This document shows positions 15,952-22,960 of a stretch of DNA of 54,482 nucleotides, piece after piece. Origin of the DNA: Elusimicrobiota bacterium (GTDB lineage: Bacteria > Elusimicrobiota > Elusimicrobia > UBA1565 > UBA9628); the NCBI GenBank assembly GCA_016218545.1, contig JACRDQ010000040.1, positions 82,436 through 136,917 on the forward strand, in the 5' to 3' direction. The position numbers and the translations under genes were made by a program. Numbering within the stretch: the first letter of the stretch is position 1; each line of letters begins with the position of its first letter. The notes below the pieces were generated by a model, which saw nothing but the letters and a program-made list of their open reading frames with translations, was not told the origin of the DNA and made no database searches.

Positions 15952-16026
15952 GGGGTCAGGTCTGGACATCGGGACATACAGATGCATCTCCGTGCAGGTA
16001 ATGTCCTTATGTCCAGACCTGACCCC
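15952..16026. repeat. Compound palindrome (18-bp arms plus inner arms), REP-like
   Basis: GGGGTCAGGTCTGGACAT at 15952-15969 is repeated as its exact reverse complement at 16009-16026. Inside, GGACAT (15972-15977) pairs with ATGTCC (16001-16006), and AGATGCATCT is a central palindrome. It occupies the convergent gap between elbB and the HNH gene. The GGGGTCAGGTCT end is of the type found on RAYT-mobilised repeats. Confidence 0.75.
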
Positions 16027-16028
16027 AT

Positions 16029-17156
16029 CTAGGGCGGCGGGGGGCCTTCCTTGCCGAAGGTCACCCGGGCCAGCCACTGGTTGTGCGTCCTGCACAGGAG
16101 CCTCACGTTGTCCGGGTCGTCCGAGAGGCCTCCCAGGGCCCAGGGCACGATGTGGTCGAACTCGAGCATGCCCGTGGCCTCGCAGCGACGTCCCTCCGGA
16201 GTGACGAAGGCGCAGCGGCCCTGATCCCGCTCCCAGACCTTGTCCTGCACCCGGCGGGGGATGCGCCTGGAGCGGTCCGCGGCGGGAGGCGGCCCGTCCC
16301 CCGCCGGCTCCGGGCTTCCTTTTCGCCGCCTCTTCTTGCGGGCGATCCTCCTGCCCGGGTCCCGGTGCTCCAGGAATTCCGAGAGCGCCTCCCGGAAGAT
16401 GTCCTCGAGCCTGGCAAAGGGGTATTTGTGCCTGAGCAGGGCGCGGGCGCGCTCGACCTCGGTCAGGAGCCCTTCGTCGGCCGTGAAGGAGAAGCGGACG
16501 AGGGGCTTGGGCGGGGGATGAGCCGGCGCGGGCTGGGCCGGGGCGTCGCAGCCGTGGTGCGGGGCCGTCCCTTCCGGCGAGGTCTGCAGGGGCTCCTGCG
16601 GTGTGCGAGCCCCGCCTGCCTCCCAGCCCGGAGCGTCCTCTCCGGGCTCCGGGACCCGGTCCGGCAGGCCCGCGAAGAGCTCTTCCTTGGGCGGGAGGAC
16701 CGGCAGGGGGGCGTGGCCCAGGTACCGGATGCAGTCCCGCTTGGCCCGTTCCGGCGCGATCTCGGCTAGGAGCAGCTCGAGCTTGTTCTGGGTTAGCCCT
16801 TGGGCTCTTGAGAGGAGCTCAGGGAAGTCCTCCCGCCGGCGGTGGGGGGCGAGCAGGGACACGGCTGAGAGGGAGAGGGTCCCGTCCCTCAGCAGGGTCA
16901 GTATCTCGGGAAACTGAGCCGAGACGCGGGCGGCATGCAGACGTCGGTACGCCTCCGCTTCCGAGCAGCGGAGCCGGCTCACGCAAAAGGAGAACATGCT
17001 GTGGAATCCCTCTGCAGCGTAGAGTCTCCTTCGTTCGACTTCTCCCAGGCATGCGAGCAATTCGCAAAGGCGCTCCCTGCTCGACGCTGCCAGGGCATCA
17101 GCGTGTTCCAGGAGTTCCCTGTCCCCCAGGGACTTGAACCGGGCGATGAGATCCAT
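16029..17156 (-). CDS. HNH endonuclease with N-terminal helical domain
   Basis: The 375-residue product ends with an HNH nuclease: CAFVTPEGRRCEATGMLEFD, then DHIVPWALGGLSDDPDN with the catalytic His, then VRLLCRTHNQWLA. The N-terminal 140 residues are helical (LLEHADALAASSRERLCELL, GFHSMFSFCVSRLRCSEAEA), followed by a proline-rich linker and a basic stretch RKKRRRKG. This two-part layout is common among multi-copy HNH genes of soil and sediment bacteria, often treated as mobile. Its upstream block from the ATG to 17189 is 28/33 identical to that of the ORF6N genes near the right end of the window and contains GGAAC-N16-CGTA. Biological role unknown. Confidence 0.83.
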   Translation of the reverse strand: MDLIARFKSLGDRELLEHADALAASSRERLCELLACLGEVERRRLYAAEGFHSMFSFCVSRLRCSEAEAYRRLHAARVSAQFPEILTLLRDGTLSLSAVSLLAPHRRREDFPELLSRAQGLTQNKLELLLAEIAPERAKRDCIRYLGHAPLPVLPPKEELFAGLPDRVPEPGEDAPGWEAGGARTPQEPLQTSPEGTAPHHGCDAPAQPAPAHPPPKPLVRFSFTADEGLLTEVERARALLRHKYPFARLEDIFREALSEFLEHRDPGRRIARKKRRRKGSPEPAGDGPPPAADRSRRIPRRVQDKVWERDQGRCAFVTPEGRRCEATGMLEFDHIVPWALGGLSDDPDNVRLLCRTHNQWLARVTFGKEGPPPP

Positions 17157-17164
17157 ACTCTATG

Positions 17165-17189
17165 TACGATTGAGGCCTGGAAAAGTTCC
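17165..17189 (-). promoter_or_regulatory. ECF-sigma-like promoter (GGAAC-N16-CGTA) of the HNH gene
   Basis: On the minus strand GGAAC (17185-17189) is followed by exactly 16 bases and CGTA (17165-17168), then eight bases and the ATG at 17156. This is the spacing and sequence class recognised by ECF sigma factors such as B. subtilis SigW (TGAAAC-N16-CGTA) and E. coli RpoE (GGAACTT -35). The same block precedes the genes at 52861 and 54296. Confidence 0.6.
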
Positions 17190-17196
17190 CTGAAGA

Positions 17197-17218
17197 AGAC
17201 TCTTCACAAGAAGAGTCT
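17197..17218 (-). terminator. Hairpin terminator of the hybrid kinase gene
   Basis: AGACTCTTC and GAAGAGTCT form a perfect 9-bp stem with a four-base loop, followed on the minus strand by TCTTC. It lies 48 bases after the kinase stop and just before the HNH promoter, so it would insulate that promoter. The pyrimidine tail is weak for an intrinsic terminator. Confidence 0.5.
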
Positions 17219-17265
17219 GGGGATAACCCGGCCTGCCTGCGGGCGGCGGTTCCTGAGGGGGAGGC

Positions 17266-18795
17266 TCAGGCCGCCAGGAGGCGGGTGACCTTCTTGACGA
17301 ACACGTCCTTCTCGAAGGGCTTGAGCAGGACTTCCTTGGCGCCCACGCGCATGGCCTTCTGGGCGGCTTCCATGTAGCCGGTCAGGACCAGGACCGGGAT
17401 GGACTTGCCGTGGGGGAGGAGGTTCATGCGGCGGATGACCTCGATGCCGTCGATGCCGGGCATCATGACGTCGAGGATCACGAGGCTGGGAGCCCGGTCC
17501 TCGATGCTCTTGAGGGCGTCGAAGCCTGAGGTGACGGCCTCCAGCTCGAGGTTGAGGCTGATCGAGGACATGAAGAGCCTGAGGACCTCCACGAGGTCCG
17601 GGTTGTCCTCGACGATGAGCACCTTGCGCTTCTGGGCCTCCTCGACCTGGCCCACGAGGCGTTCGGGCTCCTCGGGCCGGCACAGGGGCAGGGAGACGAT
17701 GGCGGTGGTCCCCGGCTTCTCCGGCCCGGCCGACTCCAGCCAGATGCGTCCGGAGTGGAGCTCCACGATCTCCTTGGACAGCGAGAGGCCCAGCCCCAGT
17801 CCGGGATGGGAGCGGACCGGGCCCTGCTTGGCCACGTAGAACTTCTCGAAGACGTGGGCCAGCATCTCCGGCGGGACGCCGGGGCCCTGGTCGTGGACGG
17901 CGATCTGGACCGCCTCCGCGGTCTTGCTCAGCGCGATGCGGATGCTGCTGCCCTCGGGGCCGAACTTGACCGCGTTCGAAAGGAGGTTGGCCATGACCTC
18001 GCCCAGGCGCTCCTCGTTGGCCAGGACCCAGGCTTCCTCGCCGGGCAGGGCGGTCTCCAGGCGCATGGACTTCTTCGCGACGCCGCGGTGCGGCTTCCTG
18101 GCGAACCCGTCGAGCCAGGCGCGCAGGTCCACGGGCCGCAGGAGGAGCTTCTGGTCGTGGAGGGCGTCCCGGCTGCGGAGGATCTGGTTGATGGTCTCGA
18201 GCAGGCTCTCGGAGCGGTCCACGATGGAGCGCACGGCCTTGACCTGCTCGTCCTTGAGGCTGCCGAGGGAGCCGGTCTCGAGCACGCGGGCGTAGCCGAT
18301 GATGATCTGGAGCGGGGTCCGGAGCTCGTGCCAGATGTTAGCGATGAACTCGTTCTTCATCTGGTTGATCTGCCGGAGCTCCATGTTCTGGTTGGAGAGG
18401 TTGCGGAACTCGAGCAGGCGCTGGAAGAGGATCGGGACGTCGAGGGCCTTGAACTCGGCGTGGGTGAGGTAGTCGAGCGCTCCCTTCTTCATGGCCTCGA
18501 CGGCCGAGGAGGTGTCCCCGGCGGAGGAGACGATGACGACCGCGGACTTGGTGAAGTGCTGGCGCAGGAGCGAGAGGACCTGCAGGCCGTCGAGGTCGGG
18601 CTTGTCGTCGTCGATGAAGACGAGGTCGTAGGTGGTCTCCCGGAGCATCTCCAGGGCGGCCTCGCCGGAGGGGGCGAGGTGGACGGAGATGGTCCAGCCC
18701 TCCGCGGCCTTGAGCTTCTTCTGGAACAGGAGCTGGCGGGCCTGGTTCCGCGAGATGACGAGCGCGGAGATCTGCGTCGGGGTCAGGTTCGACAT
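17266..18795 (-). CDS. Hybrid sensor kinase: degenerate receiver - HisKA - HATPase - receiver
   Basis: The 509-residue protein has no membrane segment. Residues 10-125 form a receiver-like domain (DLVFIDDDKPDLDGLQVL) that has lost the acidic pair (VISRNQ in place of a DD) and the conserved lysine (DYLTHAEF). The H-box FIANIWHELRTPLQ, with the phosphorylated histidine near residue 156, and the ATPase motifs VMANLLSNAVKFG, HDQGPGVPPEM and GLGLGLSLSKEIVE are intact. A C-terminal receiver (residues about 390-509) is complete: LIVEDNPD, LVILDVMMPGIDG, VLTGY, LLKPFE. It is therefore likely a soluble kinase with an input pseudo-receiver. No DNA-binding output domain is present. Confidence 0.88.
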   Translation of the reverse strand: MSNLTPTQISALVISRNQARQLLFQKKLKAAEGWTISVHLAPSGEAALEMLRETTYDLVFIDDDKPDLDGLQVLSLLRQHFTKSAVVIVSSAGDTSSAVEAMKKGALDYLTHAEFKALDVPILFQRLLEFRNLSNQNMELRQINQMKNEFIANIWHELRTPLQIIIGYARVLETGSLGSLKDEQVKAVRSIVDRSESLLETINQILRSRDALHDQKLLLRPVDLRAWLDGFARKPHRGVAKKSMRLETALPGEEAWVLANEERLGEVMANLLSNAVKFGPEGSSIRIALSKTAEAVQIAVHDQGPGVPPEMLAHVFEKFYVAKQGPVRSHPGLGLGLSLSKEIVELHSGRIWLESAGPEKPGTTAIVSLPLCRPEEPERLVGQVEEAQKRKVLIVEDNPDLVEVLRLFMSSISLNLELEAVTSGFDALKSIEDRAPSLVILDVMMPGIDGIEVIRRMNLLPHGKSIPVLVLTGYMEAAQKAMRVGAKEVLLKPFEKDVFVKKVTRLLAA

Positions 18796-18833
18796 CGTGG
18801 GTGCGGGGCCGTTGCGGATGGGCCCGAACGGTT

Positions 18834-18842
18834 ATATTACAA
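18834..18842 (-). promoter_or_regulatory. Probable -10 promoter box of the hybrid kinase gene
   Basis: TTGTAATAT on the minus strand lies 38 bases before the ATG at 18795, just beyond the stop of the upstream glycosyltransferase gene. No clear ribosome-binding site follows. Confidence 0.35.
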
Positions 18843-18859
18843 CATGCGTCCCCGGCCCC

Positions 18860-19993
18860 TCAACCCGCAGGCTTCTGCGGGACCGGGGCGCCCAGGAGCT
18901 CCGCGTAGGTCCGCTCGTAGGCCGCCATCATGTCGATGAGGCCGAAGCGGCGGGACACGGTCTCCTTGGCGGCCTCTCCCAAGCGGGTCCGGGCTCCGGG
19001 GTCGGCGGCGAGCCTGGAGATGGCGGCCGCCAGCGGGCCCGGGCGGCCGGGAGGCACGAGGAGGCCGTTCTTCTCCGGTTCGACGGCCTCGAGCACTCCG
19101 TCGACCGCGGAGGCCACGACGGGCAGGCCCATGGCCATGGCCTCGAGGAGGGCGTTGGGGAGCCCCTCCCAGAGGGAGGGGAGGACGAACACGTCCAGGG
19201 CCGAGAGCCAGGAGGTCATGTCGTCGCGCTCGCCCAGGAGCATGACCTGCCGTTCGATGCCGAGCCGGCGGATCTGGGACTCGAGCTCCGGCCTCGCGGG
19301 GCCCTCCCCGAGCACGACGCAGCGGACGGGGCGCTTCCTGAGGGTCCCCATGGCCGCGATGAGGGTGGAGAAGCCCTTCTGGGCGTCCAGTCTCCCCGCC
19401 GACCCGATGAGGACCTCATCGGCCGCCAGGCGGAGCTCCAGCCGCTTCTGGCGGCGCTCGAGCCGCGAGATGGGCCAGCCCGCGACGTCCACCCCGTTGT
19501 GGATGACGCGCACCTTGTCCGCCGAGTATCCGAGCCAGCGCACGAGGTGGTCGCGGCTGGCTTTGGATTCGGCGATGAGGAGGTCGTCGCTGCCCTTGAG
19601 GAGACGGTCCACGAGCTTGGTCCAGAGCGCCCGGGTGCGGTAGTTCACCCTCGGGGAGCTGACCAGGGTGAAGGGGACCCCGTGCCAGCGCTTGACGAGG
19701 CGGCACATCTGGATGGCCTGGTACATGAAGGCGTGCACGACTTGGGGCCTCGTCCGGGTGATGAGCTCGGCCAGCCGGCCGACGTCCTTCCAGGAGGCCC
19801 GGCCAGGGACGTCGAGGGTATGGGTGGCGAAGCCAGCCGCCTCGAGCCTTCGGCAGTAGGCGCCTGGAGCCTTGAGGCTGACGACGCCTGCGACCTCGTA
19901 GCGCGACGGGTCGAGGAGGGTCGCGATGGTGTAGAGGGTCTTCTCCGCGCCCCCGACCGTGGTCGAGGTGCTGACGAAGAGGATCTTAATCAC
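18860..19993 (-). CDS. Glycosyltransferase family 4 (GT-B fold)
   Basis: The 377-residue product begins MIKILFVSTSTTVGGAEKTL, the usual GT4 nucleotide-free N-domain with the GGAE loop. VIHNGVD and LIGSAGRLDAQKGFSTLI mark the start of the C-terminal donor-binding domain, and LPSLWEGLPNALLEAMAMG is the E-x7-E donor motif. It adds a sugar from a nucleotide sugar to a growing lipid-linked glycan on the cytoplasmic side. It starts six bases after the aminotransferase gene and forms an operon with it and the priming transferase. Confidence 0.9.
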   Translation of the reverse strand: MIKILFVSTSTTVGGAEKTLYTIATLLDPSRYEVAGVVSLKAPGAYCRRLEAAGFATHTLDVPGRASWKDVGRLAELITRTRPQVVHAFMYQAIQMCRLVKRWHGVPFTLVSSPRVNYRTRALWTKLVDRLLKGSDDLLIAESKASRDHLVRWLGYSADKVRVIHNGVDVAGWPISRLERRQKRLELRLAADEVLIGSAGRLDAQKGFSTLIAAMGTLRKRPVRCVVLGEGPARPELESQIRRLGIERQVMLLGERDDMTSWLSALDVFVLPSLWEGLPNALLEAMAMGLPVVASAVDGVLEAVEPEKNGLLVPPGRPGPLAAAISRLAADPGARTRLGEAAKETVSRRFGLIDMMAAYERTYAELLGAPVPQKPAG

Positions 19994-19999
19994 GTGTCT

Positions 20000-21151
20000 T
20001 TATTTGAAGAAACTCCTCACCGCTTTGGCCACGGCGCCGACCTCGTCGTCCGTGAGCTCGGGGTAGACCGGCAGGGCCAGTCCGGTCCGGACGGTGCGCT
20101 CCGCTTCGGGGAAGCCGCCCTCCTTGTAGCCGAGGTCCCGGTAGGCCGGGATGAGGTGCAGGGGGAGGGGGTAGTAGACGCCGGTCCCGATGCCGCGTTC
20201 CGCGAGGTGCTTCATGAGGCGGTCGCGGTCCGGGGTGCGGACGACGAAGAGGTTGAAGCCGTGCTTCGTGCCTCCCGTCCCGGGCTCGGGAAGGGTCAGG
20301 GGAAGGCCGGCGAGCTCGGAGGCGTAGCGGGAGGCGATCTTGCGGCGGCGGTCCACCCAATCCTGGAGGCGGCGGAGCTTGATCCTCAGCACCGCGGCCT
20401 GGATCTCGTCGAGGCGGCTGTTGTAGCCTACGAGCTCGTGCTTGCCGCTGTCCGTGGGCGGGCGCCCCACGTTGCGCAGCCGCACCAGGGTCGCGGCGAG
20501 GCCGTCGTCCTGCGTGGTGACCGCCCCGGCGTCGCCGGCGGCGCCGAGGTTCTTCGTGGGATAGAAGCTGAAGGCCCCGATGTCGCCGATCGTGCCGACG
20601 CAGCGGTCCTGGTAGACGGCGAGGTGCGCCTGGGCGCAGTCCTCCACGACCCGGAATCCCTTGGCCGCGGCGAGCTTCATGATGGGGCCCATGTCGGCGA
20701 CGCCGCCGTAGAGGTGGACCGGGATGACGGCCTTGGTCTTGCGGGTGAGGGCGGCGGAGAGCTGCTCCGCGCCTACGTTCATGGTCCTGGGGTCCACGTC
20801 CGCCAGGACGGGCCGGGCCCCGACCTCGGAGACGGCCGTGGCCGTGGCGATGAAGGTCATGGCCGGGACCACGACGTCGTCTCCGTGACCCACGCCGAGG
20901 GCCTTGAGCGCGAGCCGGAGCGCCGCCGTGCCCGATGAGACCCCCAGGGCGTGCTTGCTGCCCAGGAGGCGGCCGTACTCCGCTTCGAAGTCCCGTCCCT
21001 CGGGGCCCAGGATATAGGCGCCGGAGTCGAGGACGCGGCAGACGGCGGCCCGGAGTTCTTCGGCGAGGGCGTCGTACTGCCGCTTGACGTTGAAGAACGG
21101 GATCTTGACCTGGGAAGCGGCGGGGGCGGTGGCGACGGCGGTCTTCTTCAT
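20000..21151 (-). CDS. DegT/DnrJ/EryC1/StrS family sugar aminotransferase
   Basis: The 383-residue PLP enzyme starts with the family motif PFFNVKRQYDALAEELRAAV and SGAYILGPEGRDFEAEYG. GVSSGTAALRLALKALGVG binds the cofactor phosphate, VIPVHLYGGVADM and VVEDCAQAH hold the PLP aspartate, and FSFYPTKNLGAAGDAG carries the Schiff-base lysine at residue 200. Such enzymes aminate keto-sugar nucleotides for surface polysaccharide. Its ATG overlaps the stop of the upstream sugar transferase (ATGA). A matching 4,6-dehydratase is encoded at 51653-52645. Confidence 0.93.
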   Translation of the reverse strand: MKKTAVATAPAASQVKIPFFNVKRQYDALAEELRAAVCRVLDSGAYILGPEGRDFEAEYGRLLGSKHALGVSSGTAALRLALKALGVGHGDDVVVPAMTFIATATAVSEVGARPVLADVDPRTMNVGAEQLSAALTRKTKAVIPVHLYGGVADMGPIMKLAAAKGFRVVEDCAQAHLAVYQDRCVGTIGDIGAFSFYPTKNLGAAGDAGAVTTQDDGLAATLVRLRNVGRPPTDSGKHELVGYNSRLDEIQAAVLRIKLRRLQDWVDRRRKIASRYASELAGLPLTLPEPGTGGTKHGFNLFVVRTPDRDRLMKHLAERGIGTGVYYPLPLHLIPAYRDLGYKEGGFPEAERTVRTGLALPVYPELTDDEVGAVAKAVRSFFK

Positions 21152-22623
21152 CAGTAGGCTCCTTTTCCGAACGCCATGGCGGGCACGGTCTTGAGGATGA
21201 TCTCGAGGTCCAAGCCCAGGGACCAATGCTCGATGTAGAACATGTCGAGGGCGAAGCGCTGGGCGCTGTCGACGTCGGAGCGTCCCGAGACCTGCCAGAG
21301 GCCGGTGATGCCGGGGAGGATGTTCATGCGCTTCTTGGCCGTGGGGCCGAAGTCGGCCTCGAGCTTCTCCTTCTCGCCCGTGGTGACGGCCAGGGGCCGG
21401 GGCCCCACGACGCTCATGTCTCCGAGCAGGACGTTGATGAACTGGGGGAACTCGTCGAGGGAGAAGCGGCGGAGCAGCCGGCCGACCCGGGTCACCCGCG
21501 GGTCGTTCTTTGCCTTGAAGAACGCGCCGTCGTGGGCGTTCAAGGCCTGGACGGACTTGATGCGCGCTTCCGCGTCGAGCACCATGGTGCGGAACTTGTA
21601 GGCCTCGAAGACGCGTCCCTTGAAGCCGAAGCGCTTCTGCTTGTAGAGGACCGGGCCCCGGGAATCGAGCCTGATGAGGACCGCGGCCAGCAGCCACGGC
21701 AGGGCGGCGAAGGCCAGCACGAGGAGGCTGAACGCGATGTCGAAAGCGCGCTTGGCCAGGAAGTTGGAGCGGGTCAGGGAGGTGTGCTGGACGCGGTAGG
21801 AGGGCAGGCCGAGGCTCGCGTCCATCTGGACCTCGCCGAGACGGATCTCGAGGAGGTCCGGCACCATCTTGAAGGCCACGTCGTGGGACTCGCAGACCTC
21901 GGCGGCCGCGAGCACCCGGAGGTGCGGCAGGGAGGAAGTGAGCAGGATGAGCTCCGAGACCGGCCGCTCCCGCAGCATGGTCTCGAGCTCGTCCGTCCCG
22001 GGAAGGTTCGTCAGGCGGTAGATGCCGGCTCCGGGGTGGCGCGAGGCGATGCGCTGGGTCACCTCCCCGGCCACGAGCCCGCCGCCCACGAGCAGGACCG
22101 GGCGGGCCGCCTCGTGCCGCGACATCCAGCGGTCGAACCAGAGGATGAGGGTCTGGGAGAGGCTGACCAGGACGACGGAGATAGGCCAGACCAGGAGGAG
22201 CGTCACCCTGGAGAACTGGAGCCTCTCGTACATGTAGGTGAGGACCATGGACGCGCCGGTGCCGAGGACGCAGCCTTTGACGATCTGGAGGAACCTGTCC
22301 GCCAGGGACATCCAGGGGTTCGTGTAGAGCCGCGACGCGTACCAGAAGACGGCCAGCCACAGCGGCACCAGGGCGTAGAGCATCCGTTGGTAATGGTCCC
22401 AGCTCGGGACCTCGTGGCTCAGGGGAACGACCGAGAGGAGCCAGTCCCAGCCGAAGCGCAGGCGGTAGGCGAAATAGTAGGAGACCGCGACCGCGGCTCC
22501 GTCCGCAGCGAAGTGCAGTACGGTGCGTACCGCGTGCCGCAGCCCGGGCGAGATGCCCTTGCTGGGATGTGGGGGTTTGACGGCCGGCCCTGAGCCGACC
22601 TTTCGGGAAGCGCTCACCGGCAT
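21151..22623 (-). CDS. Polyprenyl glycosylphosphotransferase (priming sugar transferase)
   Basis: The 490-residue protein has about four N-terminal membrane segments (FAADGAAVAVSYYFAYRLRF, ALVPLWLAVFWYASRLY, others to residue 150), a central Rossmann-like CoA-binding fold (VLLVGGGLVAGEV) and a C-terminal catalytic domain: KRAFDIAFSLLVLAF membrane helix, YKFRTM, TRVGRLLRRFSLDEFPQF, MSVVGPRPL and PGITGLWQVSGRS. It transfers a sugar-1-phosphate to undecaprenyl phosphate, the first step of polysaccharide assembly. The ATG at 22623 is chosen because the longer open frame runs antisense-free only through the hicA-like gene, which ends 19 bases upstream. Confidence 0.92.
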   Translation of the reverse strand: MPVSASRKVGSGPAVKPPHPSKGISPGLRHAVRTVLHFAADGAAVAVSYYFAYRLRFGWDWLLSVVPLSHEVPSWDHYQRMLYALVPLWLAVFWYASRLYTNPWMSLADRFLQIVKGCVLGTGASMVLTYMYERLQFSRVTLLLVWPISVVLVSLSQTLILWFDRWMSRHEAARPVLLVGGGLVAGEVTQRIASRHPGAGIYRLTNLPGTDELETMLRERPVSELILLTSSLPHLRVLAAAEVCESHDVAFKMVPDLLEIRLGEVQMDASLGLPSYRVQHTSLTRSNFLAKRAFDIAFSLLVLAFAALPWLLAAVLIRLDSRGPVLYKQKRFGFKGRVFEAYKFRTMVLDAEARIKSVQALNAHDGAFFKAKNDPRVTRVGRLLRRFSLDEFPQFINVLLGDMSVVGPRPLAVTTGEKEKLEADFGPTAKKRMNILPGITGLWQVSGRSDVDSAQRFALDMFYIEHWSLGLDLEIILKTVPAMAFGKGAY

Positions 22624-22642
22624 CCGGATTCGGTCAGGCCCC

Positions 22643-22828
22643 TCAGATGACGGGGATGTCCAGTATCTTGCAGATCTTCCGGGCAGCGAAATCCGCGATC
22701 TCCATGTGCCTGGTGACCGGGGTCTCCTTGCCGTTGACAGGGTTCTGGAACACGGAGTACTTTCCGCTCTCCCGAACCAGCACGCAGCCGTTCTCCCCAA
22801 GATGCTTCAAAAGGTCTCTTCTCTTCAT
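22643..22828 (-). CDS. Orphan HicA-like (YcfA family) small protein, catalytic His replaced
   Basis: The 61 residues follow the HicA fold: KRRDLLKHLGENGCVLVRES, then GKYSVFQNPVNGKETPVTRH and a C-terminal helix ARKICKILDIPVI. HicA toxins are dsRNA-binding-domain mRNases whose catalytic histidine sits in a G-x-H-S/H motif. Here that position is tyrosine (GKYS, codon TAC), so nuclease activity may be lost. No HicB antitoxin gene lies on either side. AGGAGG precedes the ATG by seven bases and a TGGTATAGT -10 box lies at 22850-22858. Confidence 0.75.
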   Translation of the reverse strand: MKRRDLLKHLGENGCVLVRESGKYSVFQNPVNGKETPVTRHMEIADFAARKICKILDIPVI

Positions 22829-22849
22829 GGTGGGCCTCCTGGAAAGACC

Positions 22850-22858
22850 ACTATACCA
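22850..22858 (-). promoter_or_regulatory. Extended -10 promoter of the hicA-like gene
   Basis: TGGTATAGT lies 21 bases before the ATG at 22828, leaving room for the AGGAGG ribosome-binding site. It may drive the whole glycan operon down to 18860. Confidence 0.45.
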
Positions 22859-22909
22859 AAACAGGCGGAGCCCTGGAAGGTAAAACCCTGGCAAATCGCG
22901 TATTCCATG

Positions 22910-22939
22910 TTGACATAGGATGGGATGGGAGGCTACACT
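22910..22939 (+). promoter_or_regulatory. Sigma-70-type promoter of the 22961 gene
   Basis: TTGACA (22910-22915) is a perfect -35 and TACACT (22934-22939) a fair -10, with an 18-base spacer. The predicted start lies about 15 bases before the ATG at 22961. This also rules out the upstream in-frame ATG at 22925, which sits inside the promoter. Confidence 0.6.
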
Positions 22940-22960
22940 AATAGAATAGGTCCTGGGCAC

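Noticed and set aside
22925..22960. Upstream ATG extending the 22961 protein by 12 residues
   Set aside because: This ATG lies between the -35 and -10 boxes of the promoter, so it would not be in the mRNA.
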